Below are positions 6,258 to 12,812 of a stretch of DNA of 14,276 nucleotides, in pieces. The first letter of the stretch is position 1. Each line of letters opens with the position of its first letter. A program made the translations under genes and the position numbers. The notes beneath the pieces are model-generated. The model was not told where the DNA came from. It saw only the letters and a list, made by a program, of their open reading frames with translations, and searched no databases. Origin of the DNA: an uncultured Clostridia bacterium (GTDB lineage: Bacteria; Bacillota; Clostridia; Christensenellales; Aristaeellaceae); assembly GCA_934663595.1 (NCBI GenBank), contig CAKUKM010000045.1:1-14276 (forward strand), given 5' to 3'.

Positions 6258-7853
6258 TTACTTGTGCGCCCAGTTGGTGGGGATTTCCTTCGCGACGAAG
6301 GCGTCCTGCGCCTCCTGCGTGATGGAGATGGCCTCTTCGATGCCCATGGACTTCAGGGTGTCCATGTACTCCTGCCACTGCGCGTCGTCGTTGATGTCCT
6401 TGGTGCCCTGGAGGAACAGCAGAGTCGCTTCGTTCATGTAGGTCTCGATATTGACCATGTACTCAGCGCGCTCGATGGACTGCTCGGCGGTCAGGGTCGC
6501 GAACAGGATGCAATCGGAGGAAACGGTCGTGTCGTCCGAGTACAGCTCTCTCCAGTACAGCGCCTTGGGATCGCCGATGGTGCCCGGGTTGCACTCAACA
6601 TCCGCTTCCGCGAGCTTCGGGCCGAAGTGCAGCTTGTAGATGTACTGGCCGTCGGCCATCGGGATGGTGGGGTTGTGCAGGATCAGGTCGGTGAAGTGCT
6701 TGGTGCCGTCCGCATCCACGGTGTAGCTCTCGCCTTCGATGCCCCAGTTGTAAATCAGGGCGCCCTTCTCGGTGTAGCCGTAGTTCAGCAGCGCCATGAC
6801 CTGCTCGAACACGCCGTCCTTGATCGCGGCCTGGGTGACAACCGTGCGGATGCCATCGGCGGGAACGACGTACCAGGTGGTGTTCTCGAACGGATACGGA
6901 TCGCCGGAGTTCAGACGCGGATAGTTCACGCAGGTGATATCATAGCCGCCGGCAACCGCCGCGCCATACGCGATATCGGAGGGCGTGATGTACATGCCGA
7001 TTTCCTTGTTGGTGAACAGCGCAGCGGTGTTCACGTCGGAAGCCCAGTCGGGATGAATGTAGCCCGCCACGATCCACTCGCGAACCTGCTTGAGGTACTC
7101 GCGATACTGATCGTCCCACATGCCGTAGCCGACGGTGCCGTCGGGCTTGACGTACCAGCCGTTGTAGATGCCGTAAGCGGTCATGATCTGGCGATCGCGG
7201 CCGTTATTGGCAACGCGGTAGCCGTAATAGCCGGCTTCCTTCATCGCGGCGAACATCTCGGTGTATTCCGCGATGGTCTCGGGCAGACGCAGGCCGGAGA
7301 TGCCGTTCTCGTCCGTCCAGCCGATTTCCTTCATGATGTCATCGCGGACATTCACGCGGCTGTACTGCGGGGAGGTCTGCTTCAGCTGGGTGAACTGAAC
7401 GACGCGGCCGTCCGCGGTGGTGGCCATCTGATAGGCCAGGTCGGAAGCGGTGATGCCCTTGAGGTAATCCGGGGCATACTGCTCGAGGTAATCGGTCAGG
7501 TCAACGGCAACGCCGTCGTCCACCAGCGCGGCAGCGCCGCCCGCGGACTCGAGGTATCCGTCGATCTGGATGATGTGCGGGAGATTGTCGCCCATCAGCA
7601 GGAGGTTGAGCTGCTCGGTCTCAGTGCCGGACGCGGGGTGAATCCATTCGATCTCAACGCCAACGTCCTTGGCGATCTGCTGCCAGCAGATGTTATCGTC
7701 GTGCGTGGACTGGTAGGAAGGAGCGCGCAGGCAATGCCACCAGGTGATCGTGGCTGGCTCCTTGACCGGGTACGTGACCTCCGCCACCGCGGCGAAGCAG
7801 GAGAGTACCATAGCGGAGAGAATGAGGAGGGTCAGGAATTTCTTCATTTGCAT
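6258..7853 (-). CDS. Extracellular solute-binding protein of a CUT1-type sugar ABC importer
   Basis: A 531-residue secreted binding protein that captures a carbohydrate and delivers it to the two permeases upstream. The N-terminus 'MQMKKFLTLLILSAMVLSC' is a signal sequence. Either the Cys in 'VLSC' is lipidated (the position before Ser is a non-standard Leu) or signal peptidase I cuts after 'AVA'. The body is LplA-like: 'DNLPHIIQIDGY' near 89-100, and in the C-terminal half 'LLNYGYTEKGALIYNWGIEGESY', a hallmark of this group. ATG at 7853 follows AAAGGAG with 4 nt spacing; ATG at 7847 with 10 nt spacing is almost as good. A longer reading from 7952 adds 33 residues ahead of the signal peptide and is rejected. 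The gene is last in the importer operon, separated from the permeases by a structured gap that could let it be expressed at a different level. Confidence 0.9.
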   Translation of the reverse strand: MQMKKFLTLLILSAMVLSCFAAVAEVTYPVKEPATITWWHCLRAPSYQSTHDDNICWQQIAKDVGVEIEWIHPASGTETEQLNLLLMGDNLPHIIQIDGYLESAGGAAALVDDGVAVDLTDYLEQYAPDYLKGITASDLAYQMATTADGRVVQFTQLKQTSPQYSRVNVRDDIMKEIGWTDENGISGLRLPETIAEYTEMFAAMKEAGYYGYRVANNGRDRQIMTAYGIYNGWYVKPDGTVGYGMWDDQYREYLKQVREWIVAGYIHPDWASDVNTAALFTNKEIGMYITPSDIAYGAAVAGGYDITCVNYPRLNSGDPYPFENTTWYVVPADGIRTVVTQAAIKDGVFEQVMALLNYGYTEKGALIYNWGIEGESYTVDADGTKHFTDLILHNPTIPMADGQYIYKLHFGPKLAEADVECNPGTIGDPKALYWRELYSDDTTVSSDCILFATLTAEQSIERAEYMVNIETYMNEATLLFLQGTKDINDDAQWQEYMDTLKSMGIEEAISITQEAQDAFVAKEIPTNWAHK

Positions 7854-7857
7854 TAGT

Positions 7858-8171
7858 CTCCTTTCATATACTGACGCGTCTTTCACGTTGCCGGCGCATT
7901 CCGGGAAGGGTGCGTCCCGAAGCCGGCCTTGCAAAGGATGCTTATCAGACAAAACGGGGATGCAGCTCCCACGCGGGAACCACTAACTTGAGGGAGAGCT
8001 CGAGAGGGCGAAGTCCTCTCGAACTTAAATCGAGCTCAGCGACATGCGCGGTGAGCGCGGGTGCTGATTTTATCGGAGGGAAATCCCATTTCCCGGAGAG
8101 AAAATCGCTTCCTTGCAGATTTTGCGGCCGGAGTCTGAAAGACTCAAGCAAAATCTGTCAAAGGGGTGGTA
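7858..8171 (-). other. Structured non-coding gap inside the transporter operon
   Basis: About 350 bp separate the second permease gene from the binding-protein gene, with no credible ORF. Nested inverted repeats fill it. 8116-8157 has a 10-bp outer stem CAGATTTTGC/GCAAAATCTG enclosing GAGTC-TGAAA-GACTC. 8066-8106 has GATTTT/AAAATC enclosing GGGAAAT-CCC-ATTTCCC. 7996-8037 has GAGCTCGA/TCGAGCTC overlapping CGAGAGG/CCTCTCG. 7890-7927 has GCCGGC/GCCGGC enclosing CGGGA/TCCCG. None is followed by a T-run. The Shine-Dalgarno site of the binding protein (AAAGGAG on minus) occupies 7864-7858. It may be an RNA processing or attenuation region, or an inserted dispersed repeat. Confidence 0.75.
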
Positions 8172-8200
8172 GTGGCGGGGGAAGCAGTTCCCCCGTCCAC
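8172..8200 (-). repeat. Stop-codon-proximal GC hairpin, copy A
   Basis: Two nt after the second permease stop codon, the minus strand reads GTGGACGGGGGAA, loop CTGC, then TTCCCCCGCCAC. This is a stem of about 12 bp with one bulged base. No T-run follows. The leading GTGG-ACGGGGGA block is shared with the hairpins at 11771-11796 and 12785-12806. Confidence 0.75.
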
Positions 8201-8202
8201 AA

Positions 8203-9132
8203 TCATTCTCCTTTTAAGGAGCCCATCATAACGCCCTTTACAAAGTACTTCTGCACGAACGGGTATACGATCAGGATCGGCACCGTCGCGATGATGATCG
8301 TGCAGTATTGCAGCAGCTCCTTGATGTAGTTGATGCCGATGCCGGACTGGATGTCCGCGCTGCCCTCGAGGTCGGTGCTCTGCACCAGAATCTCGCGCAG
8401 GAACAGCTGCAGCGGATAGAGCTTGCGATCCTGCAGATAGATCATCGAATTGAACCACGAGTTCCAGATGCCCACCGCGTAGAACAGCAGGATGACCGCC
8501 ACCGTCGCCTTCGAGCATGGCAGCACCACGCGCGTCAGGATCTGCAGATCGTTCGCGCCGTCGATCGTCGCCGCCTCCTCCAGGCCCTTCGGGATCGCCG
8601 CAAACGCCGTGCGCAGCACGATCATGTTCCAGGTGGAAACCGAGCCGACGATGATGATCGCCCAGCGGGTGTCCAGCATGTGCAGCCAGCGCACCACCAG
8701 GAAGCTCGGAATCATGCCGCCGGAGATGTACATCGTGAGCGCCAGATAGATCGTGAAGAATTTCTTCAGCTTGTAGCCGCGCCGCGACAGCACGTACGCG
8801 CCCATGATCGTCAGCACCATCGAAAACGCCGTGCCGCCCAGCAGGTAAATGATCGTGTTCATATAGCCGGTCACGATGTCCTTGTTGGCCAGCACCGTCT
8901 TGTAGCCGTCCAGCGTCATCGGGAACAGCGGCGCAAACAGCGGGCCGGTGTGGAAATGCAGCTTGTTGCCGTTCGAGAACGATGCAAACAGCACGAACAG
9001 CATCGGGTACAGGCAGATCAGGCAGATCACCGTGACCAGAACATACACGCAGGTATCAAATACGATATCGCCCTTCGTCTTCCGAACGCCGCCGAGACCG
9101 CGCATCTCAAAACTGGATTTCTGTTTTTTCAT
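8203..9132 (-). CDS. CUT1-type carbohydrate ABC transporter permease (LplC/YtcP-like)
   Basis: A 309-residue inner membrane subunit that forms half of the translocation channel. A first transmembrane helix lies near 25-50 and several more follow. The cytoplasmic EAA loop that docks the ATPase is 'EEAATIDGANDLQILTRVVLP' around 185-205. The C-terminal 'YPFVQKYFVKGVMMGSLKG' is the standard ending of this family. ATG at 9132 follows AAAGGAG with 7 nt spacing, within a 15-nt gap after the partner permease, so the two are translated from one mRNA. No ATP-binding subunit is encoded in the window. Relatives of this group use a shared MsmX/MsmK-type ATPase encoded elsewhere, and that is the likely case here. 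Confidence 0.95.
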   Translation of the reverse strand: MKKQKSSFEMRGLGGVRKTKGDIVFDTCVYVLVTVICLICLYPMLFVLFASFSNGNKLHFHTGPLFAPLFPMTLDGYKTVLANKDIVTGYMNTIIYLLGGTAFSMVLTIMGAYVLSRRGYKLKKFFTIYLALTMYISGGMIPSFLVVRWLHMLDTRWAIIIVGSVSTWNMIVLRTAFAAIPKGLEEAATIDGANDLQILTRVVLPCSKATVAVILLFYAVGIWNSWFNSMIYLQDRKLYPLQLFLREILVQSTDLEGSADIQSGIGINYIKELLQYCTIIIATVPILIVYPFVQKYFVKGVMMGSLKGE

Positions 9133-9147
9133 GTTCGGTCTCCTTTC

Positions 9148-10092
9148 TCACCACAGGCTCTGCTCGGTGAGCTTGCGGCTGACGGTATTGGCAAAGAACA
9201 GAAGCGCAATGTTCACGATCGAATTGCACAGGTCGACCGCCGTGCCCAGCGAATAATCCTGATTCAGCAGGCCCGCGCGATAGACATAAGAGGAAATGAT
9301 GTCCGCCGTCTCATACGTGGACGCGCGATACAGCAAAATGACCTTGCCGGAGCCGAGGCTCATGAGCGAACCGATGCGCATGATCAGCTGCACCACGATG
9401 ACCGGAACCAGCGCCGGAATCGTGATCGACCAGATCTTGCGGAAGCGGCCCGCGCCGTCGATGTCCGCCGCCTCGTACAGGCTCATGTCGACGTTCGAAA
9501 CCGTGGCCAGATAGATGATCGAGCCCCAGCCGAGCTCCTGCCAGATGTCCTGCAGCACGTAAAGCGGCCGGAAATACTGCGCATGTCCCAGCAGGAATGT
9601 CTTATCCGATAACCCCAGGGCGCTGAAGATCGACGTAATCACGCCGGTCGACTCCGTAAACATCATGAGAAGGCCGCAAACGACGACCGCGGAGATGAAG
9701 TGCGGCATGTACGAAATCGTCTGCATCAGCGACTTGTACTTGCCCGGGCGCATTTCATTCAGCATCAGCGCGAAGATGATCGGCGCCGTAAAGCTGAACG
9801 CCAGCAGCAGGAGGTTTAAAACCAGCGTGTTTCGAATCAGTCGGAACGCATACGGGCCCTTGAAGAACTTTTCGAAATTGTCCAGGCCCACCCATTTGGA
9901 GTTCAAAATGCCCTTCGCCGGGCGGTACTTCTGAAAGCCGATAATGATGCCGAACATCGGCAGATAATGGAAGATAAAATAATAAATGAAGATCGCAAGG
10001 AACATCAGATAGATGATCTTGTTTCTCTTCAGGTCGTATCTCCAGGTCTTTTTATAGGCCGGAGACATCGTATCGATCTTTCTTTTTCCCAT
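9148..10092 (-). CDS. CUT1-type sugar ABC transporter permease (LplB-like)
   Basis: A 314-residue membrane permease, first gene of the importer operon. Transmembrane helices start near 26-50 ('IIYLMFLAIFIYYFIFHYLPMFG'). The EAA docking loop is 'YEAADIDGAGRFRKIWSITIP' around 206-226. The C-terminus 'ANTVSRKLTEQSLW' is typical of the LplB/YteP group. It pairs with the downstream permease. ATG at 10092 is preceded by AAGGGAG at a slightly long spacing of about 12 nt, so initiation may be modest. The GGGAGC-GCTTCC near-palindrome around that site could partly hide it. The substrate is not encoded in such permeases; the neighbouring glycosidases suggest a plant-derived oligosaccharide. Confidence 0.95.
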   Translation of the reverse strand: MGKRKIDTMSPAYKKTWRYDLKRNKIIYLMFLAIFIYYFIFHYLPMFGIIIGFQKYRPAKGILNSKWVGLDNFEKFFKGPYAFRLIRNTLVLNLLLLAFSFTAPIIFALMLNEMRPGKYKSLMQTISYMPHFISAVVVCGLLMMFTESTGVITSIFSALGLSDKTFLLGHAQYFRPLYVLQDIWQELGWGSIIYLATVSNVDMSLYEAADIDGAGRFRKIWSITIPALVPVIVVQLIMRIGSLMSLGSGKVILLYRASTYETADIISSYVYRAGLLNQDYSLGTAVDLCNSIVNIALLFFANTVSRKLTEQSLW

Positions 10093-10131
10093 TTGGCGGA
10101 AGCGCTCCCTTCGTATTTACTGCATAAAAGT

Positions 10132-10159
10132 ATTATAGCACAGATTTTCCCGCGGTCTA
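10132..10159 (-). promoter_or_regulatory. Promoter of the ABC importer operon
   Basis: On the minus strand TATAAT (10137-10132) is preceded by TGC, giving the extended -10 TGCTATAAT, the same nine bases as in the AraC-type promoter at 1776-1784. TAGACC (10159-10154) is a 4/6 -35 box with a 16-bp spacer. The start would fall near 10125, about 33 nt before the LplB-like start codon. A run of eight C (10160-10167 on plus) abuts the -35 box. Confidence 0.7.
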
Positions 10160-10167
10160 CCCCCCCC

Positions 10168-10360
10168 ATGTGACAAAATCATTACAAATCATTTAACTAT
10201 TTGCTTTTGTATCAATATATCCATATTTCAGTCCATGATTTGGCCGAATTTTGTACATTTTTAAGCCATATTGTTGCAGACGCAACCAATTATAAGTTTA
10301 CATGCGTGAACTTTATGGGCAATCTGCCCGCAAGCCTGAAACGAAGGCGCGCCGTTACAC
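10168..10360. promoter_or_regulatory. AT-richer divergent regulatory region with small dyads
   Basis: This spacer between two divergent promoters is much richer in A+T than the flanks and has no credible gene. It holds GTTGC-AGAC-GCAAC (10273-10286), whose flanks extend the symmetry imperfectly to ATTG...CAAT, and GGGCA-ATC-TGCCC (10317-10329). Either could be an operator; no known binding consensus was recognised with confidence. Confidence 0.4.
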
Positions 10361-10362
10361 AC

Positions 10363-10391
10363 TGGACAATTGCGGCGAAAAGGAGTATAAT
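10363..10391 (+). promoter_or_regulatory. Sigma-70/SigA promoter of the MFS gene
   Basis: TGGACA (10363-10368) and TATAAT (10386-10391) are separated by exactly 17 bp. The start would be near 10398, leaving a leader of about 29 nt that contains AGGAGG (10412-10417), 9 nt before the ATG at 10427. Confidence 0.82.
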
Positions 10392-10426
10392 AATAAAGTT
10401 GCTTTTCATATAGGAGGGGTTTTGAA

Positions 10427-11644
10427 ATGGCATTGCGCTTAAACAGGCGCGGCGCGCGGGCGCTGTTTTTGATGAGCTGGGCGATTTACTTCTGCTCGTA
10501 TCTGGGGCGGCTGAACTATTCCTCGGTCATGAGCGCGATGATCGGCGACACGCTCACGAAGGCGCAGGCGGGCTGGGTGAACACGGCGTTTCTGATCGCA
10601 TACGCGTCCGGGCAATTCCTGAACGGCCTGCTGGCGGAGAAAATTTCGCCGCGAAAGATGGCTGCGCTGGGCGCGATCGGCGGGGGAATGATGAACATCG
10701 CGTTCTGCCTGAGCGATTCGTATGCCGCGATGCTGGCGCTGCGGCTGCTGACGGGCCTGTGCATGGCCACGCTGTGGCCGGCGATTCTGCAGGCGATGGT
10801 GGAATGGATGAACGAGCGCGACAAGATCGCGAGCTCGGTCAATCTCGCGTCGTCGATGGCGGCGGGCACGCTGGTTTCGTACGCGCTGTGCGCGGGGCTG
10901 CTGAAATGGCTGAACTGGCGGGCGGCGTTCTGGCTGCCGGGCGCGCTGCTGGTGGCGATGGGCGCAATCTGGTATTTCGCGTATCCGCTGATTACGAAGC
11001 AGGCGATCGAAACGCCGGTGGAAGCCAAATCCATCGAGCAATCGGGCGAAAGTCTGCCGCTGAAGAAGCTGATTTGCGTGCCGGTGCTGATTGCGGCGGT
11101 GCTGCCGGTGATTCTGCACGGCGCGATCAAGGACGGCGTAACGGCGTGGGTGCCGGCGTATGTGAGCGAGGTATTCGGCCGCAGCGCATCGTTTTCGGCG
11201 CTGGTGAGCACGCTGCTGCCGCTGGTAAATCTGACGGGCGCATATCTGGCGCAGGCGGTTTATGAGAAAACGGGCCGCAACACGCTGCGCGCGTCGGCGA
11301 TCTTCTTCTTTGTGGCGACGCTGATGCTGGCGGCGATGCTGACGGTGGCGCGCGGCAGTCTGGTGCTGACGATGCTGTGCTTTGCGATCATCACCAGCGC
11401 AATGATGGCGGTAAACATGCTGCTGATCACGCTGCTGCCGCTGTATTTCGAGCGCTACGGCCGCGCGGCGACGGTATCGGGCGCGCTGAACGCGGTGGCC
11501 TACGGCGGCTCGGCGCTCACGAGCGGGCTGATCGGCGTATTGTCCAGCGCCTACGGCTGGAACGCGGCGGTGCTGTCGTGGCTGGGAATGATGGTAGCGG
11601 CCTGCGCGCTGTGCATTGTCTTCAGGAAAACGGCGGAGCCGTAA
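10427..11644 (+). CDS. MFS transporter, organophosphate:phosphate antiporter (OPA) type
   Basis: A 405-residue major facilitator, consistent with 12 helices and a hydrophilic central loop around 193-213 ('TKQAIETPVEAKSIEQSGES'). The N-terminal 'YFCSYLGRLNYSSVMSAM', with an arginine followed by N, and 'AGWVNTAFLIAYASGQFLNGLLAEKISPRKM' resemble the GlpT/UhpT (OPA) family, which exchanges sugar phosphates or glycerol phosphate for phosphate. The substrate here is unknown. It has its own promoter and terminator and is divergent from the ABC importer, so it is a single-gene unit. No UhpABC-like sensor genes are nearby. A link to the sugar cluster rests only on the shared divergent promoter region. 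Confidence 0.88.
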   Translation: MALRLNRRGARALFLMSWAIYFCSYLGRLNYSSVMSAMIGDTLTKAQAGWVNTAFLIAYASGQFLNGLLAEKISPRKMAALGAIGGGMMNIAFCLSDSYAAMLALRLLTGLCMATLWPAILQAMVEWMNERDKIASSVNLASSMAAGTLVSYALCAGLLKWLNWRAAFWLPGALLVAMGAIWYFAYPLITKQAIETPVEAKSIEQSGESLPLKKLICVPVLIAAVLPVILHGAIKDGVTAWVPAYVSEVFGRSASFSALVSTLLPLVNLTGAYLAQAVYEKTGRNTLRASAIFFFVATLMLAAMLTVARGSLVLTMLCFAIITSAMMAVNMLLITLLPLYFERYGRAATVSGALNAVAYGGSALTSGLIGVLSSAYGWNAAVLSWLGMMVAACALCIVFRKTAEP

Positions 11645-11678
11645 TGGGAACGGAAAACGATTCCTTCTATTCTAATCG

Positions 11679-11707
11679 CGCCCGGGATTGCATTCCCGGG
11701 CGTTTTT
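11679..11707 (+). terminator. Rho-independent terminator of the MFS gene
   Basis: CGCCCGGGA (11679-11687) pairs perfectly with TCCCGGGCG (11694-11702), followed by TTTTT (11703-11707). It starts 35 nt after the stop codon. Confidence 0.92.
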
Positions 11708-11714
11708 GCGCGAC

Positions 11715-11748
11715 AAAAAGCAGCCCCTCCGCAATGGAGGAACTGCTT
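11715..11748 (-). terminator. Rho-independent terminator of the flavodoxin-like/LTD gene string
   Basis: On the minus strand AAGCAGTTCCTCC pairs with GGAGGGGCTGCTT over 13 bp (two G-U pairs) around a 5-nt loop, then TTTTT. On the plus strand the two G-U positions become C-A mismatches and there is no T-run, so it is orientation-specific. It is back-to-back with the MFS terminator. Confidence 0.88.
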
Positions 11749-11770
11749 CAAATCACACGGAATGCGCGGC

Positions 11771-11796
11771 AGAGGGAGCTTGCTCCCCCGCCACCT
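11771..11796 (-). repeat. Stop-codon-proximal GC hairpin, copy C
   Basis: Two nt after the stop of the membrane-flavodoxin gene the minus strand reads GTGGCGGGGGAGC-AA-GCTCCC, with outer GAGG/CCTC pairing. No T-run follows; the real terminator is about 25 nt further on. It matches copies A and B in sequence and position. Confidence 0.72.
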
Positions 11797-12723
11797 CTAT
11801 CTCAGTTCGCTCTTCTTCATCTTGAACCGGCCGACCTTGCATTGCACGCTCAGCACGTGCAGCGGCTTCAGGCCGAGCAGCTCGTTCATTTCGCGCACGG
11901 CGTTGTTGTATTTCCGGCGCGTGTGGTGCACCAGTATGTAGTCCACCGACCGAATTTGCCCGCGCATCTGGCGGCAGAACGTGCGCACCGGCGCGGCCAG
12001 GCCGAACACCCAGATCGGCGTGCAGATCGTGATGTGCCCATAGCGGCGGAGGTCCACGGTGACGTCCTCAATCGGCATATCCCAGCGGTGCATGCCGTAG
12101 CGCCCGCACCACCAGAAGCCCAGCGTGCCCTCGGTGCGCTCCTTCGCGCGAATTTCGTACAAATCGCAGCCATACAGATTGGCGCGCATCACCGCGAGGT
12201 GCTTGACATAGCCCATTCGCGAAAAATACACCACCAGTATGCGCGGATCGCCGCCGACGTTCGGGTAATCGTCCATGTTGAGCTCCGCGGCGAACGCCTC
12301 CTGCCGCGCGAACACCCATGCGAGATAGCCGGTGATTCCCTGCAGAACGCCGAACACGAAATACGCCGTGGACATGAAATTCCGCGGGAAGGCGATAAAC
12401 TGCAGGCAAATCCACAGCATCAGCACAAGCCCCATCCACGCGCCGATCAGCACGCCCATCCAGCGCCGCTTGATCAGCAGCACCGCGGCCGTCAGATTCG
12501 GGATTCCGTTCACCACCAGCAGCGCAATTCCCGAAAACACGAGGTTTTGAAACAGCCGGTCCGCGTCCGGGAGCCTCTGCAAATACGGAAGCAGCCCGTC
12601 CATGCCCGTGCTGCGGCCGCTCGGGTCGATCAGCATGCACACCGATCCGCCCAACGCACCGATTCCAATAAACAGCGTCCAGAAAATCAACCATTTTCGA
12701 GTCACTTCGAACCTTGATTTCAT
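11797..12723 (-). CDS. Four-helix membrane domain fused to a flavodoxin-like domain
   Basis: A 308-residue fusion with no named homologue that I recognise. Residues 1-140 hold four hydrophobic helices (about 10-31, 60-83, 87-110, 116-138). Residues 161-308 look like a flavodoxin fold: 'RILVVYFSRMGYVKHLA' as first strand and phosphate loop, 'ITICTPIWVFGLAAPVRTF' as the later strand and loop, and a late strand 'DYILVHHT'. Normal flavodoxins have T/S-x-T-G-N-T in the phosphate loop; here it is 'SRMGYV', so FMN binding is uncertain. The flavodoxin part would face the cytoplasm if the N-terminus is inside. ATG at 12723 has AAGGAG 7 nt upstream; the upstream ATG at 12729 is only 1 nt from that site. 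It is the last gene of a string with the lamin-tail protein, 89 nt after it. Confidence 0.8.
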   Translation of the reverse strand: MKSRFEVTRKWLIFWTLFIGIGALGGSVCMLIDPSGRSTGMDGLLPYLQRLPDADRLFQNLVFSGIALLVVNGIPNLTAAVLLIKRRWMGVLIGAWMGLVLMLWICLQFIAFPRNFMSTAYFVFGVLQGITGYLAWVFARQEAFAAELNMDDYPNVGGDPRILVVYFSRMGYVKHLAVMRANLYGCDLYEIRAKERTEGTLGFWWCGRYGMHRWDMPIEDVTVDLRRYGHITICTPIWVFGLAAPVRTFCRQMRGQIRSVDYILVHHTRRKYNNAVREMNELLGLKPLHVLSVQCKVGRFKMKKSELR

Positions 12724-12784
12724 CGCCATTCTCCTTCATGCGCGCAGGATCGCTCGCAATTCCGCAGTCCGTGCAGCTGCTTCA

Positions 12785-12806
12785 GGGAGCTCGCTCCCCC
12801 GTCCAC
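12785..12806 (-). repeat. Stop-codon-proximal GC hairpin, copy B
   Basis: Six nt after the stop of the lamin-tail gene the minus strand reads GTGGACGGGGGAGC-GA-GCTCCC. The first 12 bases equal copy A, and the GGGAGC/GCTCCC stem equals copy C. There is no T-run, so transcription probably continues into the membrane-flavodoxin gene. Confidence 0.75.
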
Positions 12807-12812
12807 ATTCAT

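Noticed and set aside
6195..7856. A 553-codon plus-strand ORF opposite the binding-protein gene
   Set aside because: Antisense shadow: the minus strand has a signal peptide, a ribosome site and family motifs, the plus strand none.
7854..7952. N-terminal extension of the binding protein by 33 residues
   Set aside because: It would place a polar stretch before the signal peptide and bypass the AAAGGAG site next to the ATG at 7853.
7945..8151. A 68-codon minus-strand ORF in the transporter gap
   Set aside because: It needs a TTG start without a ribosome site and consists of the hairpin sequences; treated as non-coding.
8172..8200. Rho-independent terminator after the second permease
   Set aside because: The hairpin is strong but no T-run follows on the minus strand, and the binding-protein gene lies downstream in the same direction.
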